Positions 56,402 through 64,000 of a stretch of DNA of 64,000 nt are shown here, piece by piece. The first letter of the stretch is position 1. Every line of letters starts with the position of its first letter. Below the pieces are notes generated by a model. The model had not been told where the DNA came from, did not search any database, and worked only from the letters and a program-made list of their open reading frames with translations. The position numbers were made by a program, and so were the translations under genes. The DNA comes from Pseudomonadota bacterium (lineage in GTDB: Bacteria; Pseudomonadota; Alphaproteobacteria; Rhizobiales; Phreatobacteraceae): assembly GCA_020161695.1 (NCBI GenBank), contig JAIUOO010000018.1, forward strand, positions 1 to 64,000, in the 5' to 3' direction.

Positions 56402-56908
56402 TCAGTGCAGCGCGCCTGTCATCCAGAAGCTGGAGGGGTAGAGGATCAGGCCCGCGGCCGCGAGCGCGATGCCGTAGGGAATTCCGGTCTTGGCATCGGT
56501 GATTCGGGCGTACCAGCCCTCGCGCATCAGCAGCGGCGGATGGAACGGCGCGCCGCGCAGCGACAGGAGGCCAAGCGTCAGCAGGCCGCCGAGGAGCGAC
56601 GAGTAGAGCGCATATTCGAGGAGCTGCGACCAGCCGAGCCACAGCGCCGTGGACGCCGCCAGCTTGGCATCGCCGCCGCCGATCCAGCCACAGGCGAAAC
56701 AGGCGAAGCAGATCACCAGGACCAGCAGGCCGGCCGCGACATGCATGCCGATGGTGGTCCAGGCCATGCCCGAAACCAGGGCGAGCACGAAGAAGCCGCC
56801 GATCAGCACGAAAGACACCCGGTTCGAGATTGTCATCGTGAACAGGTCGCTCGCCGCCGCGAAGGCCATCATCGCGGGGAAGATCAGCAGGATGGCGAGG
56901 TCGGACAT
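56402..56908 (-). CDS. cpaA: CpaA (TadV), prepilin peptidase
   Basis: 168 aa type IV-type leader peptidase with about five helices. The two catalytic aspartates are in AAASDLFTMTISNRVSF (about residue 21) and GWIGGGDAKLAAS (about residue 80). It cleaves the Flp pilin and TadE-type pseudopilins before their hydrophobic segments. The gene stands between the cpaB promoter region and a tiny membrane ORF. Confidence 0.94.
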   Translation of the reverse strand: MSDLAILLIFPAMMAFAAASDLFTMTISNRVSFVLIGGFFVLALVSGMAWTTIGMHVAAGLLVLVICFACFACGWIGGGDAKLAASTALWLGWSQLLEYALYSSLLGGLLTLGLLSLRGAPFHPPLLMREGWYARITDAKTGIPYGIALAAAGLILYPSSFWMTGALH

Positions 56909-56987
56909 GGCTTCCTCCCGGGAAGGTGGGCGCGATCCGTCTTGGTCTCGGCGTTTGGCCCGGGCGCCATCATCGCGGGGACCGGTT

Positions 56988-57125
56988 TCAGACCAGTGAA
57001 CGCCAGAGCACCGCCAGTGCGGCCGCGAGACCGGCGACCAGCGTGAGGGCGACGAAGCCTGCCATCTCGTCCGGCGCGGCGCGCCGGTCCGTCTGTGCGA
57101 TCCGAGGTGGTACGCCCCTCGTCAT
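56988..57125 (-). CDS. Possible 45-aa single-helix membrane protein
   Basis: An ATG at 57125 opens 45 codons ending at TGA 56988-56990. The translation has a charged N-terminus (RIAQTDRRAAPDEM) and one strong transmembrane helix (FVALTLVAGLAAALAVLW). It lies between the pilin terminator and cpaA on the same strand. The ribosome site is weak. A short membrane protein in a pilus locus is plausible; it could also be a chance frame. Confidence 0.45.
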   Translation of the reverse strand: MTRGVPPRIAQTDRRAAPDEMAGFVALTLVAGLAAALAVLWRSLV

Positions 57126-57157
57126 GCCGGCACCGTCACTGCAGAGAGTCGAAACTG

Positions 57158-57189
57158 AAAAAGAGGCGGCCCGCCGTCGGGCGGGCCGC
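57158..57189 (-). terminator. Rho-independent terminator of the Flp pilin gene
   Basis: On the minus strand a 10-bp GC stem (GCGGCCCGCC / GGCGGGCCGC, 4-base loop, 57166-57189) is followed by CTCTTTTT. It lies 27 bases after the pilin stop. It would isolate the abundant pilin message from cpaA and the rest. Confidence 0.88.
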
Positions 57190-57215
57190 GTTCGTCTTCG
57201 CGAGCGATCGTCAGA

Positions 57216-57383
57216 TCACTGCTTGAAGTTCGTGTTGACCTTGTTGAAGGCGTTGAGCGTGTTGGTGCCCATGGTGTTGACCGCGACGATGACGACGGCG
57301 GCGATGCCGGCGGCGATCAGGCCGTACTCGATGGCGGTGGCGCCCGAGTTGTCCTTGGCGAAGCGAGCGAGAATGGTCTTCAT
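57216..57383 (-). CDS. pilA: Flp/Fap major pilin prepilin
   Basis: 55 aa: MKTILARFAKDNSGATAIEY, then GLIAAGIAAVVIVAVNTMG and a short polar tail ending KVNTNFKQ. This is the Flp prepilin pattern with cleavage after Gly14 and Glu19/Tyr20 five to six residues into the mature protein. CpaA would process it and the CpaF-TadBC machine would assemble it. It is monocistronic with its own terminator. The very short length explains why it is easily missed. Confidence 0.95.
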   Translation of the reverse strand: MKTILARFAKDNSGATAIEYGLIAAGIAAVVIVAVNTMGTNTLNAFNKVNTNFKQ

Positions 57384-57814
57384 GACTGACTCCTAGTGTC
57401 CACGTTAGCGCCTCATCGGCGTCGTCCGCCGGTGCTTGTTGCTGGCCCGTTCGAACTGTCGCGACACTAGCAGTCACCTCTTGCAGGTTCGTTAAATCGA
57501 CCTCCTGATTTCGTTAAATACCGCTAGGTCTTGGACTTGGTTAATTCGGTCTTGAGTTGCGTAATTGCTGGTTTATGATTTGGAAATGGCGCTCGAATAG
57601 ACATTAATAGGTCACTTGAACTTCAAGAAGTACAATAGTGATAGTTGATCTTCCCTGCGTTAAGATGCCGGGATGACGAGTAGGCGGAAAGAAGATCGCG
57701 CCTCGTGCAGGGATCGGAAAAGCCGCAGCGGGAAAATTGGCAATTCGTTCACCAATTTCTGGTTAGGCTGCCGCACGATTTGTCCCAGTTCCCCAGTCCG
57801 GAGCTTGCAAGATC
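57384..57814. promoter_or_regulatory. Divergent promoter region of pilin and the pilus N-domain gene
   Basis: These 431 bases are clearly richer in A+T than their surroundings and contain no gene that I can see. TTCGTTAAAT occurs twice as a direct repeat (57488-57497 and 57510-57519, 22 bases apart). Further TTAA elements lie near 57540 and 57606. The region should hold the strong leftward pilin promoter and the rightward promoter of 57815. Confidence 0.65.
57488..57519 (-). repeat. Direct repeat TTCGTTAAAT (reads ATTTAACGAA towards pilin)
   Basis: Two identical 10-mers spaced 22 bases, two helical turns, about 105-135 bases upstream of the pilin start. The same 10-mer occurs at 35371-35380 in the putative oriC. 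Each contains TTAA, the core of CtrA-type sites. The spacing and conservation suggest a cooperative regulator site. Confidence 0.55.
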
Positions 57815-58360
57815 ATGGCGGCCAAGACGATGGCGACGCTATCCGGTTTCCGGGTTTCCCTGCTGACCGTCGGCCTTCTCGCCGGCACGGGCGCTCTCGC
57901 CAACGAGCCGCAGCTTGCTGCTGCCCCGCCCTCGGCCCATCAGACGGCCGTCGCCGACATGCTGGCCCACGGGCTGACGGTGACCATGGATCAGGCGCGC
58001 ATCGTGCGCCTGCCCGCGCGCGTGACGACTCTCGTCATCGGCAATCCCCTGATCGCCGACGCCACCGTGCAGAGCGGCGGCCTGATGGTGCTCACCGGCA
58101 AGAGCATCGGCTCGACCAATCTCATCGCCCTCGACCAGCGCGGCGAGCAGCTCATGTCGGTGCAGGTCCGCGTCCGCCCGCAGAACGATGCCGTGGTGCA
58201 GGTTTATCGCGGTGTCGAACGCGAGACCTATTCCTGCACGCCGAACTGCGAGCGCACCATCGCCATCGGCGATTCCAAGCCCTTCTTCGAAACGGCTCTC
58301 GGCAACTCGAGATCGCGTGATGGGGCTGCGTCCACCCGCGGGGCCGCCGCTGCCCGCTAG
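57815..58360 (+). CDS. Pilus-assembly N-terminal-domain periplasmic protein
   Basis: 181 aa. A signal peptide (LLTVGLLAGTGALA) precedes the domain also found at the N-terminus of CpaC/RcpA: MDQARIVRLPARVTTLVIGNPLIADATV, then GGLMVLTGKSIGSTNLIALDQRGEQL. The C-terminus carries two cysteines (YSCTPNCERTI). It lacks BON and secretin domains, so it is a stand-alone version and a likely accessory to the CpaC channel. Similar genes commonly neighbour tadE genes in rhizobial loci. Confidence 0.85.
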   Translation: MAAKTMATLSGFRVSLLTVGLLAGTGALANEPQLAAAPPSAHQTAVADMLAHGLTVTMDQARIVRLPARVTTLVIGNPLIADATVQSGGLMVLTGKSIGSTNLIALDQRGEQLMSVQVRVRPQNDAVVQVYRGVERETYSCTPNCERTIAIGDSKPFFETALGNSRSRDGAASTRGAAAAR

Positions 58361-58499
58361 CGCCACATTGCGCCTGCCAAGTCCCTTGAAACTGCCCCGG
58401 AATCCGCGCGGTCCGGGCAACGGTTCGTCAACGGGTTTCCGCTAAGACAGGCCGATGCAAAGCTCGATGGCCCATGCTCGGGGCCAGGGAGGCGGGGGC

Positions 58500-59099
58500 A
58501 TGTCTGTAGCGTCATTGAACAGGTGGCGGGCCGTTGAGGCCCTGCGCAAGGTGCGCAGCGGTCTCGTTGCCCGTGGTTTCGTCCGCCCGAAGATCATCTC
58601 GCGCTTCAATCGCGACAAGGACGGCACGGCAGCGCTGGAATTCGCCTTTGTCGCCGGCCCGTTCCTGTTCCTGCTCTTCGCGATCATCGAGGTGGCGATG
58701 GTCTTCTTCGCCGGCCAGGTTCTCGAAACGGCGACGGCCAATGCCTCGCGCCTGATCATGACCGGCCAGGCCAAGACCCAGAACTTCGACCAGACCGCCT
58801 TCAAGAACGCCGTGTGCCAGCGGACCGACGTGCTGATGACCTGCGCCGGCATCGCCGTGGACGTCCGGACCTATGCGAGCTTCGGTGCGGCCGCGACGGG
58901 CAAGCCGACCACCGGCACCGGCGCCGTCAACTACGGTGGCATGACCTACAATCAGGGCGACGGTGGCGACATCGTCGTCGTCCGTGTCGTCTATGAATGG
59001 CCGGTTCTGATGCCGTCCTTCGGCCTGACCGTCGGCGACCTGCCCAACGGCAAGCGGCTGCTGATGGCGACCGCCGCCTTCCGCAACGAGCCGTTCTGA
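58500..59099 (+). CDS. TadE-family minor pseudopilin
   Basis: 199 aa with AGGGAGG upstream of ATG 58500. A basic N-terminus of about 40 residues leads into the TadE segment DGTAALEFAFVAGPFLFLLFA, where CpaA-type processing would follow Gly42 and the glutamate sits five residues later. Two cysteines (NAVCQRTDVLMTCAG) may form a disulfide in the periplasmic part. Minor pseudopilins of this kind are needed for Flp pilus assembly. It lies 10 bases before a second TadE-type gene. Confidence 0.88.
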   Translation: MSVASLNRWRAVEALRKVRSGLVARGFVRPKIISRFNRDKDGTAALEFAFVAGPFLFLLFAIIEVAMVFFAGQVLETATANASRLIMTGQAKTQNFDQTAFKNAVCQRTDVLMTCAGIAVDVRTYASFGAAATGKPTTGTGAVNYGGMTYNQGDGGDIVVVRVVYEWPVLMPSFGLTVGDLPNGKRLLMATAAFRNEPF

Positions 59100-59109
59100 G
59101 GGGCGTGCG

Positions 59110-59715
59110 ATGGGCACCATTCCGACTGCCGCCCTGCGCCGCATCGGCGACCGCTTCCGGCAATTCCTGTCGCGCGCCGGCAGCGACAACAGCGGCATCT
59201 CCGCCGTCGAGTTCGCGCTGATCGTGCCGGTCATGTGCACGCTGTTCCTGGCGAGCGTCGAGACGACGCAAGGTCTGCAGGCCGACCGCAAGGTCTCGAT
59301 CGCCGCGCGCACCCTGTCGGACCTCGCCTCGCAGGCGACGATCATCGCCAATGCCGACATGACCAATATCCTTGACGCCACCGCCGACGTGCTCGCGCCA
59401 TTCCCGATGGCCAATGCGCAGGTGGTCGTCACCGGCATCCAGACCGACATCCTCGGCGTCTCGCGCGTCGTCTGGAGCGATACGCGCAACGGCACGCGCT
59501 ACACCTGCGGCCAGCCCATCGCGGTGCCGGCGCAGCTGAAGCCGCTGCTCGGCACGGCCGGCTTTCTGGTGCTGGCCGAGGTCAAATACGCCTACACGCC
59601 GACCATTGCCTATCTGATCTCGGGAACGGTCACGCTGTCCGACCGGCTCTATACCCGTCCTCGCATCGGCGAGACGGTCAGCCGCACGCCGAACCAGGGC
59701 TCGGGCTGCATCTGA
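59110..59715 (+). CDS. Second TadE/TadF-family minor pseudopilin
   Basis: 201 aa. The prepilin-like region is DNSGISAVEFALIVPVMCTLFLASVETTQ (about 26-54), with Gly29 before ISAVE. The periplasmic part contains two isolated cysteines (RYTCGQ and the C-terminal GSGCI). It probably acts with the preceding TadE protein. No TadG-like protein with a von Willebrand domain is nearby. It ends at the stop of the opposite-strand flavoprotein gene. Confidence 0.86.
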   Translation: MGTIPTAALRRIGDRFRQFLSRAGSDNSGISAVEFALIVPVMCTLFLASVETTQGLQADRKVSIAARTLSDLASQATIIANADMTNILDATADVLAPFPMANAQVVVTGIQTDILGVSRVVWSDTRNGTRYTCGQPIAVPAQLKPLLGTAGFLVLAEVKYAYTPTIAYLISGTVTLSDRLYTRPRIGETVSRTPNQGSGCI

Positions 59716-60960
59716 TCACCAGCGCTCCGCGGCAACGGGCGGCAGCGTGATCCCGATCCGCCTGGCCATGCCCTGTGCCGCGGCCTCTGCGGTGGCGAAG
59801 GTCGCCTGAAGCAGATAGCCGCCCGTTGGCGCCTCCCAGTCCAGCATCTCGCCGGCAACGAATAAGCCGGGCAGCGCCGCAAGCTCGAATTCAGCAGTGA
59901 CCTGATCGCGCCTTATCCCGCCGGCACTGGAAATGGCGCGGTCCAGCGGCCGCACGCCCCGGATGGTCAGCGGAACCCCCTTGATCAGCGCCGCGAGGGC
60001 GACGGGATCGCGGGGCGGTCCGAGACTGGCTTCACGCAGGAGTCCGACGGCCTGCGGCGCGAGGCCGAGCTTCTTCTTCAGCACGCTCGACAGGGAGTCC
60101 TTGGGACGGGCCGATGCGATCCGCGCCGCGAGCGCCGCCTCGGTGAGGTCCGGCTTGAGGTCGATGGTCAGCTGCGCCGTGCCATGGGCCGTCGCCTCGT
60201 CGCGCAGGGCCGCCGACAGCGCATAGACGACACCTCCTTCGAGGCCCTCCGCCGTGATGACGGCCTCGCCCGCCGCCGAGCGGGATCCGCAACGGGCGAC
60301 GATGCGCTTAAGCGGGCTCCCGGCGAACCGTGCGGCAAAGTCATCTGACCAGCCAATCTCAACGCCCATATTGGCCGGCGCGAGCGGCCGGATGTCGATG
60401 CCGTTCCGTTCGAGAACGGGTACCCAGCCGCCGTCCGAACCCATGCGCGGCCAGCTCGCCCCGCCGAGCGCCAGCAGCACGACATCGCCGCCTGCCGCTT
60501 CAGTTCCCTCCGGCCCCTCGAAGATCAGCGTTCCGTCGGGCGCGATGCCGGTGAGCTGGCGGCGGAAGTGGAACGCAACACCACGATCGCGAAGCTGGGC
60601 GAGCCAGACGCGCAGCAGCGGCGAGGCCTTGAACGATCGGGGAAAGACCCGGCCGGATGAGCCGACGAAGGTCTCCTCGCCAAGACCTGCCACGAAGGCG
60701 CGCAGCGCCGTCGGCGAAAAGCCGTCCAGCGCCGGGGCCAGCCAGCCGGCTGCCTCGCCATAGCGGGCGAGAAAGGAGGGGCGTGGCTCCGAATGGGTCA
60801 GGTTGAGTCCGCCACGGCCGGCGAGCAGGAGCTTGCGGGCGGGCGAGGGCATGCGGTCGTAGACCGTCACCTCGGCGCCACCTGCCGCGAGCCTGCCGGC
60901 GGCATGGAGCCCCGCAGGCCCGGCGCCGACGATCAGCACACGGGGCCGCGCGGCGTTCAT
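59716..60960 (-). CDS. YhiN-type NAD(P)/FAD-dependent oxidoreductase (TIGR03862-like)
   Basis: 414 aa HI0933-family flavoprotein. The FAD motif is VLIVGAGPAGLHAAGRLAAGG (about 9-29), followed by KLLLAGRGGLNLTHSE. GVRPLDRAISSAGGIRRDQV and LFVAGEMLDWEAPTGGYLLQATFATAEAA form the conserved C-terminal block. Substrate is unknown. Its ATG overlaps the glpD stop (ATGA), so it is cotranscribed with glpD and may share its control. Confidence 0.88.
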   Translation of the reverse strand: MNAARPRVLIVGAGPAGLHAAGRLAAGGAEVTVYDRMPSPARKLLLAGRGGLNLTHSEPRPSFLARYGEAAGWLAPALDGFSPTALRAFVAGLGEETFVGSSGRVFPRSFKASPLLRVWLAQLRDRGVAFHFRRQLTGIAPDGTLIFEGPEGTEAAGGDVVLLALGGASWPRMGSDGGWVPVLERNGIDIRPLAPANMGVEIGWSDDFAARFAGSPLKRIVARCGSRSAAGEAVITAEGLEGGVVYALSAALRDEATAHGTAQLTIDLKPDLTEAALAARIASARPKDSLSSVLKKKLGLAPQAVGLLREASLGPPRDPVALAALIKGVPLTIRGVRPLDRAISSAGGIRRDQVTAEFELAALPGLFVAGEMLDWEAPTGGYLLQATFATAEAAAQGMARRIGITLPPVAAERW

Positions 60961-62456
60961 GCGCCCAGATGCGCCCGCACCGCGTCGCGTTCGGCTTCGC
61001 TGAGGTGCAGGCCGAGCTTGGAGCGCCGCCAGAGCACGTCATCGGCGGTCTCGGCCCATTCCTCGCGCCTCAGGTAATCGATCTCCGCCTCGGTGAGACC
61101 AGCGCCGAAATTCCTGCCGAGATCGGCCATGGAGGCGGCCTTGCCGATGATCGCCTTGGCCCGCGTGCCATAGGCGCGGGCGAGGCGGCAGGCGAGGTCC
61201 TGGCCGAGGAACGGATGGCTGCGCCACAGGCTCTCCGCTGCAGAGACCGGGCTGTCGAGCGAAATGTCGCCCCCCGGCAGCGCCGCACTCGCCGTCCAGC
61301 CCGCCTTGCCGCGCAGCGCCGGAAGATCGTCCGCGAGTTCGTCGAGCGCACTCATGGCGAGCCGGCGATAGGTGGTGATCTTGCCGCCGAAAATGGAGAG
61401 CAGCGGCGCCTGGCCGGGCGCATCGTCCTTGTGCAGCACGTAGTCGCGCGTCGCCTCCTGCGCGGCGGAGGCGCCGTCGTCATAGAGCGGCCGGACGCCG
61501 GAATAGGTCCATACAACGTCCGAGGGAACGATGGGCTTGGCGAAATACTCGCTCGCCGCCGCGCAGAGGTAGCGGATCTCCGCTTCGGTCGCCGCAACCG
61601 CGGCTGGATCGCCCTCATAGTCCTGGTCGGTCGTGCCGATCAGCGTGAAGGCATTCTCGTAGGGGATGGCGAAGATGATGCGGTTGTCGGCGTTCTGGAA
61701 AATATAGGCGCGGTCGTGGTCATAGAGCCGGGGCACGACGATGTGCGAGCCCTGCACAAGCCGCACCTGCGCCGGCGCGCGGCTCTTCGCCGGGCCGGTC
61801 AGGAAGGATTCCACCCAGGGGCCGGCGGCATTGACCAGCGCCCGCGCGGTGAGAACCTGCGCCTCGCCGGTGCGGCGGTCCTCGACCGTGACGTGCCAGA
61901 GCCCCTCCGCCCGTTTCGCGGCGATGGCGCGGTGGCGAGTGAGGATGGCCGCGCCGCGTGCCCGCGCGTCCATGGCGTTGAGCACCACCAGCCGGGCATC
62001 GTCCACGCGGCAGTCGGAATATTCGAAGGCCTTCGCGTAGCCGGCTTTCAGCGGCCGCCCCGCCGCGTCCGTGCGCAGATCCAGCGTCTTCGTGGGCCAG
62101 AGCCGCTTGCGGCCGCCGAGGTGGTCATAGAGGAACAGGCCGAGCCGCAGCAGCCAGGCCGGGCGCAAACCCTGATGATGCGGCAGCACGAAGCGCAGCG
62201 GCCGGATGATGTGCGGGGCGACGGCCCAGAGCACCTCGCGCTCGATCAGCGCCTCGCGCACCAGCCGGAACTCGTAATGCTCGAGATAGCGCAGGCCGCC
62301 ATGGATCAGTTTCGTCGACCAGGACGAGGTGCCACTGGCGAGGTCGTCCTGCTCGACGAGGGTGACCGAAAGCCCCCGTCCAGCGGCATCGCGGGCGATG
62401 CCCGCGCCGTTGATGCCTCCGCCGACCACCAGAAGGTCGACCGCTTCGCCGGCCAT
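60957..62456 (-). CDS. glpD: Aerobic glycerol-3-phosphate dehydrogenase
   Basis: 499 aa, peripheral membrane FAD enzyme that oxidises glycerol 3-phosphate to dihydroxyacetone phosphate and feeds the quinone pool. The FAD motif is [20 protein letters not shown] (about 6-25). [18 protein letters not shown] and the substrate site [13 protein letters not shown] follow, and the C-terminal helical domain contains [31 protein letters not shown] precedes ATG 62456. It is divergent from glpK across 122 bases, typical of a glycerol regulon. Confidence 0.96.
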   Translation of the reverse strand: MAGEAVDLLVVGGGINGAGIARDAAGRGLSVTLVEQDDLASGTSSWSTKLIHGGLRYLEHYEFRLVREALIEREVLWAVAPHIIRPLRFVLPHHQGLRPAWLLRLGLFLYDHLGGRKRLWPTKTLDLRTDAAGRPLKAGYAKAFEYSDCRVDDARLVVLNAMDARARGAAILTRHRAIAAKRAEGLWHVTVEDRRTGEAQVLTARALVNAAGPWVESFLTGPAKSRAPAQVRLVQGSHIVVPRLYDHDRAYIFQNADNRIIFAIPYENAFTLIGTTDQDYEGDPAAVAATEAEIRYLCAAASEYFAKPIVPSDVVWTYSGVRPLYDDGASAAQEATRDYVLHKDDAPGQAPLLSIFGGKITTYRRLAMSALDELADDLPALRGKAGWTASAALPGGDISLDSPVSAAESLWRSHPFLGQDLACRLARAYGTRAKAIIGKAASMADLGRNFGAGLTEAEIDYLRREEWAETADDVLWRRSKLGLHLSEAERDAVRAHLGA

Positions 62457-62578
62457 GCGATTCCTCGGAAAAGGTGCCTTGTCCGATGGGTCTGACGCCT
62501 TTTGGCTTCCGCCGCAAGGGCCGGCGGTGGCAGGATGCCGGCCAACAAGCATCGGGAATCGCATTCGGGGAGCAGCGC

Positions 62579-64000
62579 ATGGAGCCGGTCATCGTCGCGG
62601 TCGACCAGGGAACGACCTCGTCGCGTGCCATCGTGTTCGGGCAGGACCTCGCGGTGCGCGCGGTCGAGCACCGGGAGTTTACCCAGCATTTCCCGTCCTC
62701 CGGCTGGGTCGAGCACGATCCGGAGGAAATCTGGACCACGGTTGTCCAGACGGTTCGTGGGGCGATGGTGAAAGCGGGCGTGTCGGCACCGGATGTCGCC
62801 GCCATCGGCATCACCAACCAGCGGGAGACCGTCGTGGTCTGGGATCGCGCGACCGGGCGGCCGATCCATCGCGCCATCGTCTGGCAGGACCGCCGTACCT
62901 CGGCCGAGTGCGCGCGGCTGAAGGCGGAGGGTCACGAGGCGCTGGTTCAGGCGCGCTCGGGCCTCGTCATCGATCCCTATTTCTCCGGCACCAAGGTCGC
63001 CTGGCTGCTGGACAACGTCGCGGGCGCGCGGGCGCGCGCGGAGCGGGGCGAGCTGGCCTTCGGCACCATCGACTGCTTCCTGCTGTGGCGGCTGACCGGT
63101 GGCAAGGTCCATGCGAGCGATGCGACCAATGCCGCGCGCACCATGCTGTTCGACATCCATCGCGGCATCTGGGACGAAGAGCTTTGCCGGCTGCTGCGCG
63201 TTCCCATGGCCATGCTGCCCGACGTGACGGACTGCGCCGCGGACTTCGGGGCGACCGATCCGGACCTGTTCGGCGGGGCCATCGCGATTGGCGGCATGGC
63301 CGGCGACCAGCAGGCCGCGACCGTTGGGCAGGCCTGTTTCGAGCCGGGCATGATGAAGTCGACCTATGGCACCGGCTGCTTCGCGCTGCTCAACACCGGC
63401 GGCGAGGCGGTGGCGTCCAAGGCAAAGCTGCTAACGACCATCGCCTATCAGCTGGCGGGCAGGCGCACCTACGCACTTGAGGGCTCGATCTTCGTGGCGG
63501 GCGCGGCGGTGCAATGGCTGCGCGACGGCCTCGGCATCGTGAAGATGGCTGGCGAGACCGGCGCGCTCGCCGCCGCTTCGGACCCGGAACAGGAGGTGAT
63601 CCTCGTGCCGGCTTTCGTTGGCCTCGGCGCGCCCTATTGGGATGCCGATTGCCGGGGCGCGATCTTCGGTCTGACCCGCGGCACGGGGCCGAGGGAGATG
63701 GCGCGCGCGGCGCTGGAGAGCGTCTGCTTCCAGACCGCCGACCTGCTCGCCGCGATGAAGGCCGACTGGCCCGCCGCCGGAAGTGCGGGAACCGTGCTCA
63801 GAGTCGACGGCGGCATGGTCGCCTCCGACTGGACCATGCAGCGTCTCGCCGACATCCTCGATGCTCCGGTGGACCGTCCGCACGTCAAGGAGACGACGGC
63901 TCTCGGCGCGGCCTATCTCGCCGGCCTCTCGGCCGGCCTGCTGCCGCCGCCGGAGGATTTCGCCAGGCGCTGGAAGCTGGAGCGGCGCTTCGCGCCCGCC
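62579..64000 (+). CDS. glpK: Glycerol kinase (C-terminus cut by window edge)
   Basis: 474 codons are present; with a usual length near 500 about 25 are missing. The FGGY kinase signatures are [16 protein letters not shown] at the N-terminus, [22 protein letters not shown] and [44 protein letters not shown] and [22 protein letters not shown] form the C-terminal part. GGGGAG precedes ATG 62579. It phosphorylates glycerol for GlpD on the other strand. Confidence 0.96.
   Translation, partial: MEPVIVAVDQGTTSSRAIVFGQDLAVRAVEHREFTQHFPSSGWVEHDPEEIWTTVVQTVRGAMVKAGVSAPDVAAIGITNQRETVVVWDRATGRPIHRAIVWQDRRTSAECARLKAEGHEALVQARSGLVIDPYFSGTKVAWLLDNVAGARARAERGELAFGTIDCFLLWRLTGGKVHASDATNAARTMLFDIHRGIWDEELCRLLRVPMAMLPDVTDCAADFGATDPDLFGGAIAIGGMAGDQQAATVGQACFEPGMMKSTYGTGCFALLNTGGEAVASKAKLLTTIAYQLAGRRTYALEGSIFVAGAAVQWLRDGLGIVKMAGETGALAAASDPEQEVILVPAFVGLGAPYWDADCRGAIFGLTRGTGPREMARAALESVCFQTADLLAAMKADWPAAGSAGTVLRVDGGMVASDWTMQRLADILDAPVDRPHVKETTALGAAYLAGLSAGLLPPPEDFARRWKLERRFAPA

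Overview
The window is GC-rich chromosomal DNA from an alphaproteobacterium, most probably of the Hyphomicrobiales (Rhizobiales). The reasons are the imuA-imuB-dnaE2 cassette behind a GTTC-N7-GTTC SOS box, the mnmE-mnmG-rsmG-parA-parB / rho-hemJ-hemE / ppsR-maf-aroE-coaE-dnaQ gene order typical of alphaproteobacterial origin regions, GANTC sites, a Sox thiosulfate-oxidation cluster, and a Cpa/Tad pilus locus. The genus cannot be fixed from what is visible. I saw no rRNA, tRNA or CRISPR array.

Layout. (1) 1-2540 is accessory DNA: an IS3-family end running off the left edge, a DUF2235 hydrolase and a frameshifted integrase remnant. (2) 2544-8267 is the SOS-inducible mutagenesis cassette dnaE2/imuB/imuA. 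(3) 8661-9277 holds three tiny genes. (4) 9284-21188 is a sox regulon. Its left arm is soxYZBCD, a small cytochrome, a DsrE-like protein, soxF and another cytochrome. Its right arm is soxA, soxX, soxS, soxR and soxT, with soxH convergent at the end. An ATCGATATAT element shared by the soxY/soxA divergent region and the soxS start is a candidate SoxR operator. (5) 21198-26246 has yggS, leuS, lptE and holA. (6) 26322-39876 is the origin domain. Genes left of about 35.4 kb run leftwards and genes to the right run rightwards. The 349-bp hemE/ppsR gap carries DnaA-box-like 9-mers, three GANTC sites and two palindromes, and is the best oriC candidate. Three parS or parS-like palindromes lie within 7 kb of it. 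(7) 39877-48683 has two ligase-associated repair genes (pdeM and an Lhr-type helicase), a LysE exporter with an AraC regulator, a DUF2778 protein, a DUF423 protein, an MFS transporter and an unknown membrane protein. (8) 48700-59715 is the tad/cpa pilus locus, including an Flp pilin and a 45-aa membrane ORF. Its CpaD looks internally deleted. (9) 59716-64000 has a YhiN-type flavoprotein, glpD and glpK, which is cut by the right edge.

How the genes work together. Sox proteins oxidise thiosulfate in the periplasm on the SoxYZ carrier. SoxR probably senses reactive sulfur through Cys50/Cys116, and SoxT probably imports a sulfur compound. ParA/ParB with the parS sites segregate the origin. The 10-mer TTCGTTAAAT occurs once in the putative oriC and twice in the pilin promoter region. 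A consensus CtrA half-site lies upstream of cpaB. Together these hint that replication and piliation share cell-cycle control.
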